Origin: a virus
Strand: one strand, 5' to 3'
Length of the DNA: 58,566 nt
Virus record (IMG/VR): IMGVR_UViG_3300044648_000159
Location: 1 to 58,566 of that record
Shown: positions 40,838-49,007 of the stretch, in pieces
Position numbering within the stretch: position 1 is the first letter of the stretch
Layout: each line of letters starts with the position of its first letter
Made by a program: the position numbers and the translations under genes
Notes under the pieces: generated by a model
The model's database searches: none
What the model saw: only the letters and a program-made list of their open reading frames with translations
What the model was told of the DNA's origin: nothing

Positions 40838-41074
40838 ATGGCACGCCAACTGATGAGTCAGAAAAACACGCGCAAATTGGCGCAACAGTCCGGTCTGGAC
40901 GTCATTGCAGTCCTCGTGCGCGGCGGGACGGGCCACCGGAAGGATCTCTGCCTTTCCGATGGCACTATCGTTTATCGATATCCAGACGGATCACTGATCC
41001 AGGACCCTTCCACTCGACACCCCTATAGGCGTCTTGCAGATGGAACTGTTCGGCATCAGACAAACATCACCTGA
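40838..41074 (+). CDS. Small antisense-oriented protein in head region
   Basis: A 78-aa basic protein on the plus strand, facing the end of TerL (19-base overlap of 3' ends). It fills a 275-bp space without a minus gene. The sequence is balanced and has a compact beta-looking middle (DLCLSDGTIVYRYPDGSLIQ). It may be a moron; no ribosome site is obvious. Confidence 0.55.
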   Translation: MARQLMSQKNTRKLAQQSGLDVIAVLVRGGTGHRKDLCLSDGTIVYRYPDGSLIQDPSTRHPYRRLADGTVRHQTNIT

Positions 41075-42729
41075 TACTTCTTCTCGGGCTCGCGAGTACC
41101 GAGTGCACGGCCCATACTCATGACCAAGGCAACTGGACCATCGATCTTGCACCGAGGGTCGTGCTCGTTTTCCTTGCGCGGATAGATGTTCTCTTTCGCG
41201 TCGATCTTCGCCGCGACGTTGCCCATCATCCACGTCATCACCGGGTTGCCGTCATGCCAAAGGCGGCGACTGATGACGCGCGCCTCAACTTCCTTCATCG
41301 GTTCGCTCATGTTGCGCACCGTCTGATTGAAGTTGACGACTTTGTCCTTGAGGCTCGTGCTCTGCAGGCGGTTCATCAGGTCGTTCGCCTGCCAGTCATC
41401 GAAGCCGGCGTCCTGCAGGTCCACGATAGACGCGAACCGCTTGATGTCTTCCTCGATGAACGCGATGTCGGTCTGTGCGCCCGGAGTGACAATCAGATCA
41501 CCGCTCGTCGCAAACTGGCGGTACTTATCGTTCTCCTCAAGCGCTGCCTCGGGAACGTAGAACCGCGGGATGCAAAATGATTCCTGGCCACGCTCAAACA
41601 ACATCACCAGAGCCGCGACGTCCAGCTTGCTGGCAAGGTCCACACCCATCCAGCACGGCACGCCGCGGAAGTCTTCTACAGTCATCACCCGCTTCTGGCG
41701 CTGCCAGGCGAGCATGTTCATCCAGACGGTACGCGCACCAACCCATTCGTTTAGATGTTTGGTGCGGAATGAGTTTTGTTTGGTCGCCGAGCGCTTCGCT
41801 TGCGCGAGCTGCGCCAGCAGGAAGTCTTCAAAGACGCTGACACCGAAATTCGGGTTCGCTTTTTTCAGGCTGGCCGGGTCCTGCCAATCGTCCTCTTCGT
41901 CGATCCCATAAATTATGCCGAACTGCGTCTCGTCTTCGACCTGTCGTTCCAGGATGCGAATCACATCCCTACGTTTTTCGTAACAGGGGCCGCCTAGATT
42001 CGATCCGGCCGTCGTTATGATCGACAGCAATGGCTGCTCGCGAGCGCCCATGCCCGTTCGCATCGCGTCGGTCATGTGGTCACTGTCATGCTCGTGAAAT
42101 TCATCAATGAGAGCCGCATGCGGGCTGGAGCCGTCACCCGGCTTTCCAATCATCGTCTCGAACTTCGACATATCGCTGGTGATGTACAGCGGGCCCGGGT
42201 TCTTCGCATTCCCTGACTGGTCGATGCTGTATCGGTCACGCAGCGCCGGCAGCTTCTGCACCATCTGCCATGCCGGGCGGAAAATCTCGTGAGACTGTTT
42301 TTCAGTCGTCGCGCCGGAGTACACCTCTGCGCCAGCTTCACCATCGGCACAGAACAGATAGATTCCGCGGGCCGCGAGACGGATACTCTTGCCGTTTTTT
42401 CGAGGAACTTCCTCGAAAGACTCTCGAAACCTGCGCTTATCAGTGTCGCGATGGAGCCAACCGAAAAGATTGGCTTCGATGAAACATTGCCACGGCTGAA
42501 ACTTCAGTCGGTCGCGCTGCGCGGCCCATCGACCCTTTGTATGAGGCATTCGCTGCATGAATTCGCACGCGCGATTCGCGGCGTCTTCATTGAAGTAGTA
42601 CGGCCAATCCGTACGCTCCAGATCAGCAAGGAAACGTTGGCACGCCAGGCGAACGTACTTGCCGGCGACGACACGTCCGTCAACTACATCTCTCGCGTAA
42701 TGTTTCGCTCGATCAGATGATGTTTCCAT
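41056..42729 (-). CDS. Terminase large subunit
   Basis: A 557-aa protein of the Terminase_1/HK97-like type. The ATPase has a variant Walker A EVPRKNGKS and Walker B AALIDEFHEH; the nuclease domain has MGVDLASKLDVAAL with the first catalytic Asp and later acidic residues (DDWQAND). It cuts concatemers and pumps DNA into the head. A strong terminator lies directly upstream of its start. Confidence 0.95.
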   Translation of the reverse strand: METSSDRAKHYARDVVDGRVVAGKYVRLACQRFLADLERTDWPYYFNEDAANRACEFMQRMPHTKGRWAAQRDRLKFQPWQCFIEANLFGWLHRDTDKRRFRESFEEVPRKNGKSIRLAARGIYLFCADGEAGAEVYSGATTEKQSHEIFRPAWQMVQKLPALRDRYSIDQSGNAKNPGPLYITSDMSKFETMIGKPGDGSSPHAALIDEFHEHDSDHMTDAMRTGMGAREQPLLSIITTAGSNLGGPCYEKRRDVIRILERQVEDETQFGIIYGIDEEDDWQDPASLKKANPNFGVSVFEDFLLAQLAQAKRSATKQNSFRTKHLNEWVGARTVWMNMLAWQRQKRVMTVEDFRGVPCWMGVDLASKLDVAALVMLFERGQESFCIPRFYVPEAALEENDKYRQFATSGDLIVTPGAQTDIAFIEEDIKRFASIVDLQDAGFDDWQANDLMNRLQSTSLKDKVVNFNQTVRNMSEPMKEVEARVISRRLWHDGNPVMTWMMGNVAAKIDAKENIYPRKENEHDPRCKIDGPVALVMSMGRALGTREPEKKYQVMFV

Positions 42730-42734
42730 TCGCC

Positions 42735-42762
42735 AAAGAAAAGGGCGACCGAAGTCGCCCTT
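42735..42762 (-). terminator. Strong terminator with UUCG tetraloop before TerL
   Basis: On the minus strand AAGGGCGAC-TTCG-GTCGCCCTT followed by TTCTTT, a 9-bp perfect stem with the extra-stable UUCG loop. It ends any transcript that has passed through the GG-rich array and lies six bases before the TerL start codon. Confidence 0.92.
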
Positions 42763-42774
42763 GTTGCCTCACCG

Positions 42775-43205
42775 TTTCTCAACTGGCCTCATCTGGCCTA
42801 ACCTCACCTCGCCGGCCTCGCCCGACCAAGCCATGTTCTCCTTGCCGTATCGCAATCGACCGCGCCACGCCCGCCACGCCTAACCCGGCCCGACCAGTCC
42901 GCAACAAGCCCCATCTTGCCCGGCCTTGCCGGTCATGCCTCACCCGGCCGTAACAGACCGCGCCGTTCACTGCCACGCCCAACCAATCCCCGCCTTGCCT
43001 GCCAAGCCACATCTCGCCTATAGCACCTGACCTTATCTCACCGTGGCTGCCTCGCCCGGTCTTGCCCGGCCCGGCCGCACCTAACCCGGCCTGCCTCGCC
43101 AATCCGCGTTAGGCCATACCAAACGCCAACCTCGCCTAGTCCTTCACGCCGCGCCTGCCTAGCCCCGCCACGCCCTCCGAGCCGGACTATACCCAGCCAG
43201 CCCCT
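42775..43205 (-). repeat. GG-rich noncoding array with about 5-nt periodicity
   Basis: About 430 bases without a supported gene. On the minus strand GG or GGC recurs roughly every five bases with changing neighbours (GGCAAGGCGGGCTAGG, CGAGGCAGGCCGGGTTAGG, GAGGTGAGGTTAGG). No exact long repeat unit exists; only the spacing is kept. Open frames in it encode low-complexity Gly/Arg/Trp protein and are by-products. It lies between gene 43222-43719 and the UUCG terminator, so it should be transcribed. Possible roles: structured RNA, protein-binding or packaging-related DNA. Confidence 0.8.
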
Positions 43206-43221
43206 ACCTAGCCCGCCTTGC

Positions 43222-43719
43222 CTATGCGTTCGGCCGATTCTCCGGCTTACGCTTCTCTGCCTTCGACTTCGCGCGGTTGACGCCAGCAATCAGGCGATCA
43301 ACTTCGGAGCGCAGATTCAGCGCCGCCGCGACCTCCTGGGCCCGAGTTAGCGCCGCCTGCGCACGAGCAAACTCGTAGATGATGGCCCTGCGCGCAAGCT
43401 CTTCATCGTCACGAAGTGCCGTGATGCTGATATATCCTTGCTCACGCGCCGGCACAGACGGGTCACGAACGTAAGCAACCGAAGTGACAATTGTGGCGTC
43501 TGTCCTGCTCATCACGCGCACAACACGTATCAATTCGCGGGCTGTGTCGAGCCAGTGCGCATACGAAGCCTTGCTGACATCCCACTCAAATCTGTCATGC
43601 AGCGGGCTATCTGGATCGCGAGCATCTTCGACAACGGCGTCGGGGCGAATGCGCCCGCCACTTCTGGCGGCGATCTCATCTATTCTCTCGCGAATTTGCG
43701 CAATGTTTTCCATTGTCAC
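43222..43719 (-). CDS. Conserved phage protein near terminase
   Basis: A 165-aa protein: GTG 43719 overlaps the previous stop; ATG 43713 is an alternative. It contains AQIRERIDEIAARSGGRI, VVEDARDPDSPLHDRFEWD and RVVRVMSRTD. From memory this is a recurring phage family of unknown function, usually next to the gene found here upstream. C terminus is a basic helix (RAKSKAEKRKPENRPNA). Confidence 0.8.
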   Translation of the reverse strand: MTMENIAQIRERIDEIAARSGGRIRPDAVVEDARDPDSPLHDRFEWDVSKASYAHWLDTARELIRVVRVMSRTDATIVTSVAYVRDPSVPAREQGYISITALRDDEELARRAIIYEFARAQAALTRAQEVAAALNLRSEVDRLIAGVNRAKSKAEKRKPENRPNA

Positions 43720-44480
43720 GCCACCTTGAAACCACGACGCTGCACTTCAACGTCGAACCACGATAAGAGACTCTGCGTTTCATCGTCGTAACACTCGGGA
43801 TTGGCCAGCGCCTCGTCCTGGGCTTTGCGCACGCCCGTCTTTGTGATGCGCCCGAAATCCGGATCTGATGGCGCACACAGTCGAAACGTTCCATAAGAGC
43901 CAGCGCCCTTCTCAACGCGCCAGTCACCCACGCCGGCCGTGATGCCCCCGGCGGCCAGCAGGTTCGCCACCGACTGCTCGCGCATGATCGGCTTCACGAA
44001 CTTGACCGTGATGCGACACGCCCACTCTGGAACGATCGCGCGGCTGCGCACGTCCGGCGTGCGATTCATGTCCGCCGAGCGCGTTACCGACATCAGAAGC
44101 TGCGGCACACCGAACAGGTCGACGCGGTCGCCCTCGATGTACACCAGCCGGCCGATCTGCGCCTTCTTCGCGCCAGGGATATCCAGCGCCGCTGTACGCA
44201 TCGCGCCCTTGAACATCGACGCCAGCAGCTGCAAGCGCGTTTTGCCGCCGTCGCCCTGTGACATGTATGGCGAGGCGCGGAACTCAGCAAGCGGATCGTG
44301 CTTCAAGGTCGAAGCCTTTTCCGCCGCGTTCTTCCGACCCTTCGGCATCAGCAGTTCGCGCTGTGCCTTCTCACTCATCCGGTTCAAGATGATCGGGCTC
44401 GTTCCAATGACGCAGAAGTCCATCGCTCCCTGCATCACTTCCATCACGAAAACTTCGCTCTCGTCTTTCGGCTTTGCCAT
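43716..44480 (-). CDS. Conserved phage protein near terminase
   Basis: A 254-aa protein taken from ATG 44480, six bases after GGAG (ATG 44492 would add four residues). It contains MPKGRKNAAEKASTLKHDPL, ADMNRTPDVRSRAIVPEWAC and LAAGGITAGVGDWRVEKGAG. A recurring phage protein of unknown function, paired with 43222-43719. Fold suggests a RAMP-like or nucleic-acid-binding beta-alpha arrangement, but this is a guess. Confidence 0.8.
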   Translation of the reverse strand: MAKPKDESEVFVMEVMQGAMDFCVIGTSPIILNRMSEKAQRELLMPKGRKNAAEKASTLKHDPLAEFRASPYMSQGDGGKTRLQLLASMFKGAMRTAALDIPGAKKAQIGRLVYIEGDRVDLFGVPQLLMSVTRSADMNRTPDVRSRAIVPEWACRITVKFVKPIMREQSVANLLAAGGITAGVGDWRVEKGAGSYGTFRLCAPSDPDFGRITKTGVRKAQDEALANPECYDDETQSLLSWFDVEVQRRGFKVA

Positions 44481-44526
44481 CACGCTCTCCATTCTTTGGG
44501 TAGAAAGTACCGTCGAATGAGAGATT

Positions 44527-44562
44527 AATACAGCTTTCTGTATTGCTGCAACAGTTTACTGT
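44527..44562. promoter_or_regulatory. Two tandem operators for the XRE regulator 44579-44812
   Basis: Site 1 is AATACAG-CTTT-CTGTATT (44527-44544); site 2 is ACAG-TTTA-CTGT (44551-44562). Both share ACAG-N4-CTGT and their centres are 21 bp apart, two helical turns. They lie in the intergenic region between the leftward gene ending its start at 44480 and the rightward XRE gene, so binding would control both promoters. Confidence 0.8.
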
Positions 44563-44578
44563 ATTTATTCTTCAGCCT

Positions 44579-44812
44579 ATGAACGGGACAATGCCGGCCG
44601 TGATTACCGGCCCCAAACTCAAAGCCATCCGAGCGCTACGCGGCATGACGCAGGCGGAGCTCGCCCACCTTGCGGGCATCAGTCCTGTGACCATCGCCAC
44701 CTTCGAAGCTGGAAAATCCCATCTTCGAACCGACACCGTCGTCAAACTCTGTGAAGCCCTCGGCGTGAAGGTCAGCTACCACGTCGACGGCACCGAAATC
44801 TCCGGTCCCTAA
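44579..44812 (+). CDS. XRE-family repressor in the packaging module
   Basis: A 77-aa protein from ATG 44579. It is a single helix-turn-helix domain: LKAIRALRGMTQAELAHLAG, ISPVTIATFEAGKS, TVVKLCEALGVKVSYH. It is divergent from the two conserved genes 43222-44480 and convergent with TerS (four-base overlap of ends). It probably autoregulates through the two ACAG-N4-CTGT sites. It is unrelated in place to the CI/Cro switch. Confidence 0.88.
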   Translation: MNGTMPAVITGPKLKAIRALRGMTQAELAHLAGISPVTIATFEAGKSHLRTDTVVKLCEALGVKVSYHVDGTEISGP

Positions 44813-45192
44813 AATCGATCGAACTCGTTGCCCTCATCGCCAGGCTTCTCAGTCCCAAGCTTCTGACGATCGGCAGGCGTCATACCGAGCCGAGCCAACA
44901 TTCCTATTAGATGGGTGTACTTGCCAACCGCGAACTCGGGCGGGCTCTTCCGATACTCGGCCAGCAAATTGGCCAATGTTTCCAGCGCAACTCGGTCAGC
45001 ACCCTTCAGCACGCCAGTCGGCGCCAGCGATTCGAGCTCGAACCAGCACGCCTTCGCTTCGTCGGTCAAATGTGCCGGCGCAGTTCCGATCGGCTGCTCG
45101 ACGGCGGGCGGTGTCTTGCGATACCGCTCAGGGTGTTTACGTGTCGCCCCTTTCAGCTCGGCGACTTCGCGGCTTTGCGGGTGACGAGCCAT
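44809..45192 (-). CDS. Terminase small subunit (P27-like)
   Basis: A 127-aa protein from ATG 45192. Basic N terminus (ARHPQSREVAELKGATRKHP), then DEAKACWFELESLAPTGVL, DRVALETLANLLAEYRK and GMLARLGMTPADRQKL, the P27-family pattern. It recognises the packaging site and loads TerL. TerL lies 2 kb downstream, unusually far. Confidence 0.88.
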   Translation of the reverse strand: MARHPQSREVAELKGATRKHPERYRKTPPAVEQPIGTAPAHLTDEAKACWFELESLAPTGVLKGADRVALETLANLLAEYRKSPPEFAVGKYTHLIGMLARLGMTPADRQKLGTEKPGDEGNEFDRF

Positions 45193-45198
45193 AATCAA

Positions 45199-45431
45199 AC
45201 TTTAGTTGATGATCTAAATTATTGACGCGACACAGCGGTTAGCTTCGGCTCATCAAAATGTGCGTGTGCATACGCACTGTTCGGCGCGATTGGGCGGTGC
45301 AGCTTGCGCAGTCGCAGCAAAAGTTAATTCTGGAGAGGTGCGAAAAGAGAGGGGCGCGCGTTCGGCAGCGGCGACGGCCGGCAGATCGAAAATACCCCCC
45401 ACCCGATAGGGGTGTCCCCCCTTCTGAGCTA
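45199..45431. other. Noncoding region, candidate cos site
   Basis: A 233-bp gap between TerS and the HNH gene, both leftward. In HK97-like phages with an HNH endonuclease next to the terminase, cos lies in this interval. It holds a GC-rich part and a C-run flanked hairpin (CACCC-loop-GGGTG near 45406-45424). No nick site can be named from sequence alone. Confidence 0.4.
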
Positions 45432-45794
45432 TCATGCGATGCCCATACAACGCGGTCGACTCGGGACAGTATTCGGCAACGCAGTGCCTGCCTGCTCTGC
45501 CAGAGTCTTCCTGCTATGACATGAGCGACACATGCTGACCAAGTTGTCGTCGGCCGTTGGATGTCCACCCTGTGCCAGCGGTGTCCAATGGTCGACGTGC
45601 TCGGCCTGTACAGCCCTGCCTTCGCATGCACAGCACTGGCATAGGGGATCACGCCTTAGCTTCGCTTCTCGTGTGTGCTGCCAGAGCGCCGAGTCATAGA
45701 AGCGCTTGCGCGTGCGCTGATCTGCATCACGGCGTGGCGCATGCTGCTTTCCGCTATACGCTGCCGGCTTGTGGTTGCGAGGCGCGGACGGCAC
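45432..45794 (-). CDS. HNH endonuclease associated with packaging
   Basis: A 120-aa protein with CQCCACEG, AEHVDHWTPLAQGG and NLVSMCRSCHSRK: a complete HNH motif (H-N-H plus two zinc Cys pairs). Placed next to TerS, like the HNH proteins that help cos cleavage in HK97-type phages. Start at GTG 45794. Confidence 0.92.
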   Translation of the reverse strand: MPSAPRNHKPAAYSGKQHAPRRDADQRTRKRFYDSALWQHTREAKLRRDPLCQCCACEGRAVQAEHVDHWTPLAQGGHPTADDNLVSMCRSCHSRKTLAEQAGTALPNTVPSRPRCMGIA

Positions 45795-45811
45795 CCTTAC
45801 TCTCCAGCTCC

Positions 45812-46237
45812 ATGAAAACCACTGACGACTATTTCACCGACTGGGAATCGCACTACTTTGGCTACGGGTACGGAACCGGTGAGCCACATGTATTCGATTC
45901 CCTCAAACGTTTTTTCCACGCCATCCGTGATGATGGTGGATATAACTACCGAGACCTCGAAGCAGCATGCACACCGGCAGTGGCATGGCTATTGATCTCT
46001 ACTCTCTGTCGAGCGCAGGTGCTCGATTACGGCACATCGCCGCGAGGCGGCTGGCTGACCAGCAACGGTAAAGCACTCTGCGAGTACGTGCGTACCCATT
46101 CAGTAACCCAACTCATCGAAGTCACCGACCGTGACGAGAACTACCACGAATGCTTTCCAGACTATTGCAACTGTGTAGGCCGTAAAGACGACGGGTGTTG
46201 CAATCTGAATCCGTTCTGGTCGAAGAAGCTCTACTAG
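45812..46237 (+). CDS. Rightward hypothetical protein
   Basis: A 141-aa protein on the plus strand, divergent from HNH and convergent with the next minus gene (four-base end overlap). YFTDWESHYFGYGYGTGEPH, DLEAACTPAVAWLLISTLCR and a Cys cluster (CFPDYCNCVG, GCCNLNPFW) near the C terminus are visible. A probable winged-helix-like middle; family not recognised. Confidence 0.7.
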   Translation: MKTTDDYFTDWESHYFGYGYGTGEPHVFDSLKRFFHAIRDDGGYNYRDLEAACTPAVAWLLISTLCRAQVLDYGTSPRGGWLTSNGKALCEYVRTHSVTQLIEVTDRDENYHECFPDYCNCVGRKDDGCCNLNPFWSKKLY

Positions 46238-46398
46238 CTATCCAGCGGCGTACCATCTAGATACGTCGTCGGCGCTGGCGCGTCCTCACTCTCTTCGACA
46301 TACTGAGATGCGATGACGTGGGCCAGCGTGTCGATAGCTTGAGCCTGACGCTCAAGAGCTTCGGCAAGACGAGTAAAGGCTTTGGCTAGTTCATCCAT
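46234..46398 (-). CDS. Small coiled-coil late protein
   Basis: A 54-aa protein, helical for residues 1-35 (MDELAKAFTRLAEALERQAQ) with an acidic tail. Overlaps the upstream gene by eight bases. Function unknown. Confidence 0.65.
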   Translation of the reverse strand: MDELAKAFTRLAEALERQAQAIDTLAHVIASQYVEESEDAPAPTTYLDGTPLDS

Positions 46399-46618
46399 CG
46401 ACGGGCGCAGCCTCAGCTGATTTCTCGTGCATCTGGTACCGCTTGACGACGCTCATCACCTTGTCCAGCTGATCACGCTCAGGAATGAACTCCACTATCG
46501 CATGGACAATCTGGCCTGCACGGAATCGAAGATCAACCGCCGATACTTGATTCATCGGCAGTCCCAAAGCATCACAGATCTCAGGGCCAATCTCGTTGGT
46601 TGTAACCGGGTTGCTCAT
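46391..46618 (-). CDS. Small late protein
   Basis: A 75-aa protein with a helical start and a beta-rich middle (VDLRFRAGQIVHAIVEFIPE). Four-base overlap with the preceding gene. From memory similar short proteins occur between fibre and terminase genes in other phages; function unknown. Confidence 0.65.
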   Translation of the reverse strand: MSNPVTTNEIGPEICDALGLPMNQVSAVDLRFRAGQIVHAIVEFIPERDQLDKVMSVVKRYQMHEKSAEAAPVDG

Positions 46619-47106
46619 TTGACCTTCAACTCAATCCGCACTTCGTACTCAAGCCCGGTCGTGGTTGTGACGACGCCGACAATGCGGTACTTCTCGCCTG
46701 CCGTGCCACCAGCAACAGTCACCCGAGCCTCTTGCATGGCCGGTAGGTCGATGACCTGCTCATTGGTCAAGGTGATGCCGTCCGGCGGAGTCCAGGTGAC
46801 GCTGTCGATCCGGTATCGCAGGCTGTCGTAGGTGATCGCCTCCGCCGTCCACGTGAGTGAGCCATCTTCGACCGACTCGCCGCTTTCCGTTGGCCAGTCA
46901 GGCTCGAAGTCATCACCGTTTGTAACACCACCGCTGGACTGGTACTGCCAGCCCGTGCCTCCATCGAAAGATCGCACATGGGCACCATTGGCATAGGGAT
47001 AGTTCGGCTGCCGCAGAATCGCGAACCGCTCAGTCAGGTCAAATGCATAGTCCAGCACCGATAGTGGGCCCTGGCATACCTTAAGCGTGGCGATGCATTC
47101 GGTCAT
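46615..47106 (-). CDS. Virion-type beta protein
   Basis: A 163-aa beta-rich protein (WTAEAITYDSLRYRIDSVTW, VTVAGGTAGEKYRIVGVVTT). The C-terminal 80 residues resemble the small immunoglobulin-like adaptor domain of fibre attachment proteins. Coupled to the large repeat fibre gene. Confidence 0.65.
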   Translation of the reverse strand: MTECIATLKVCQGPLSVLDYAFDLTERFAILRQPNYPYANGAHVRSFDGGTGWQYQSSGGVTNGDDFEPDWPTESGESVEDGSLTWTAEAITYDSLRYRIDSVTWTPPDGITLTNEQVIDLPAMQEARVTVAGGTAGEKYRIVGVVTTTTGLEYEVRIELKVK

Positions 47107-48974
47107 CTTCGTGGAACTCTAAACCATCGATGTGCCGGAATGATGATCTCCGATTCCTCGGTCGTGCTGGTGAACGTATCCGACACACCACCGATCGTAA
47201 TGACGGTGTTAGTGGCGGTCTCGTAGCTCGCGCTGCTTGTATGCCGGGCTCGGACCGTATCGCCCACCTCAACCGTCCCAGGAGTACTGACGAATGTCCC
47301 CGACCCGTTGATATCGTAGGTGCCACCAGTCACGGAGATGGTCGCAGGGGCATCTATGCCGGCCACGGTAATCGCGGCTGACGTAATCACGGTCGAGCGC
47401 GCGACATCCGTCTGATCAGTGAACGTGAACGCATTGGGCGTGGTGTCTTCACCAGGCTCAGCAGCTTCGGTGGTACTGGTGAATGTGTCAGATACGCCGC
47501 CGATCGTTACGACAGTATTGGTAGCGGTCGAATTGCTCGAACTGCTGGTGTGCCGGGCCCGAACCGTGTCACCGTTACTGACCGTGCCAGACGTGCCAAC
47601 GAAGGTGCCCGAGGCGTTAATGTCGTAGGTGCCGCCAGTGACCGAAATGGTGGCTGGAGCGTCGATCCCCGAGACAGTAATCGCGGCCGAAGTAATGACC
47701 GTCGAAAGTGCTACATCCGTCTGGTCGGTGAAGCTAAACGCATTCGGCGTCGTGTCGTCTTCTGGATCAGATTCGGTGGTGCTTGTGAAAGTGTCAGAAA
47801 CACCGCCAATCGTGACAACGGTGTTGGTAGCCGTTGAATAGCTGGCGCTACTGGTGTGCCGAGCTCGCACGGTGTCGCCATTGTTGACCGTGCCCGACGA
47901 GGTTACGAACGTACCGGAGCCATTGATGTCGTAGCTACCGCCACTGACCGTGATAGTCGCGGCTGCATCGATACCGCTGACGGTAATCGACGCCGATGTG
48001 ATCGTGCTCGAGAGCGCAACGCTTGTCTGATCGGTGAAGCTGAAAGCGTTGGGCGTCGTATCGTCTTCGCCCTCCAGGAACCCCGGCGGCGGCCCGATCC
48101 AATCATTAATCCCCAAGTTCGCCGCAAAAGTCGCGTGCGAGTACATAACATAGTTGCCGACGTTCGCCGTGCCGACCGTGTTGAAGTAAAAGCCAAGACC
48201 TTCAAACTGGCCCGCATATTGCGCGTCGAAATCCCAACTTGGTTCCCAGTTCAACGGGACGCTAAGAGTTCGGACAACCACACCATCACGCGTTGTGACC
48301 CGAACCTTGTGTCTGCCGTTCGCGTTGCCTCGATCCTGACGCAGATCAATCATCTGCTCGAAACACAGCCACTCACCACCGGTTTGCGGAGGACCGGCGG
48401 CATGATTCGCCGAGCCTCGGATCTCAATGAGTTTGTTTGCGTCGGGACCGGAATCGATCGAGCCGGACGTCGGCGGCTCATGAAAGTTCGGGGTGGTAGT
48501 GACGGTTTGGTATGGATATTTCCAATTGTTCCAAACTGGCTGTCGGTGATCGAACACCGCGAGCCGATGATTCTGGCTATCACCAATGACCGTTGTGCAC
48601 TGGAATCCCCAGCATTTTGCATCGGGAGCTAGATCGAAATACCTGGGGCCGTAGTACACCAGGGTCCGAAAATTCATCTGGCCGATGTCGTTGACGCCAT
48701 CGGTGAGATCCAGAAACCGCAGCCAGCAGGCGTATTGCCCCTCACCGCCTACCGTCGCAGTTGGCGGATAGATCCGGACCGCATTCTCAGCGCCGTCGAA
48801 CGAGCCGCCGGCGACGATATCCATCGTCGCGCCGTTGCCAGATGTCAGCTGCTGGCCCAGCCCAGCGAAGCTGCCGCCAACTTCGATCCCAACGGTCTGG
48901 CCATCTGTCGCGAGCGCTGTTCCGATATCGGCAACGTCGCTAATGTATGTATTAGCCCACGTCAACTCCGCCAC
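47103..48974 (-). CDS. Large fibre protein with three tandem Ig-like repeats
   Basis: A 623-aa protein. Residues 1-305 form a jelly-roll-like domain (YACWLRFLDL, WNNWKYPYQTV, GLGFYFNTVG). Three repeats of about 102 residues follow, each with TPNAFSFTDQT, ITSASITVSGIDA, GTVNNGDTVRARHTSS and VTIGGVSDTFTST. They share much DNA identity (306-bp spacing), so the number could change by recombination. It ends IIIPAHRWFRVPRR. Probably a surface-exposed adhesin or fibre. Confidence 0.85.
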   Translation of the reverse strand: MAELTWANTYISDVADIGTALATDGQTVGIEVGGSFAGLGQQLTSGNGATMDIVAGGSFDGAENAVRIYPPTATVGGEGQYACWLRFLDLTDGVNDIGQMNFRTLVYYGPRYFDLAPDAKCWGFQCTTVIGDSQNHRLAVFDHRQPVWNNWKYPYQTVTTTPNFHEPPTSGSIDSGPDANKLIEIRGSANHAAGPPQTGGEWLCFEQMIDLRQDRGNANGRHKVRVTTRDGVVVRTLSVPLNWEPSWDFDAQYAGQFEGLGFYFNTVGTANVGNYVMYSHATFAANLGINDWIGPPPGFLEGEDDTTPNAFSFTDQTSVALSSTITSASITVSGIDAAATITVSGGSYDINGSGTFVTSSGTVNNGDTVRARHTSSASYSTATNTVVTIGGVSDTFTSTTESDPEDDTTPNAFSFTDQTDVALSTVITSAAITVSGIDAPATISVTGGTYDINASGTFVGTSGTVSNGDTVRARHTSSSSNSTATNTVVTIGGVSDTFTSTTEAAEPGEDTTPNAFTFTDQTDVARSTVITSAAITVAGIDAPATISVTGGTYDINGSGTFVSTPGTVEVGDTVRARHTSSASYETATNTVITIGGVSDTFTSTTEESEIIIPAHRWFRVPRR

Positions 48975-49007
48975 CTACTAACAGTATCTGCCCACGACAT
49001 CAGCTAT

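Noticed and set aside
42779-43289. Open frames of 107 and 83 aa in the GG-rich array
   Set aside because: Gly/Arg/Trp-rich low-complexity products caused by a stop-poor repeat; no ribosome sites and no domain. Treated as noncoding.
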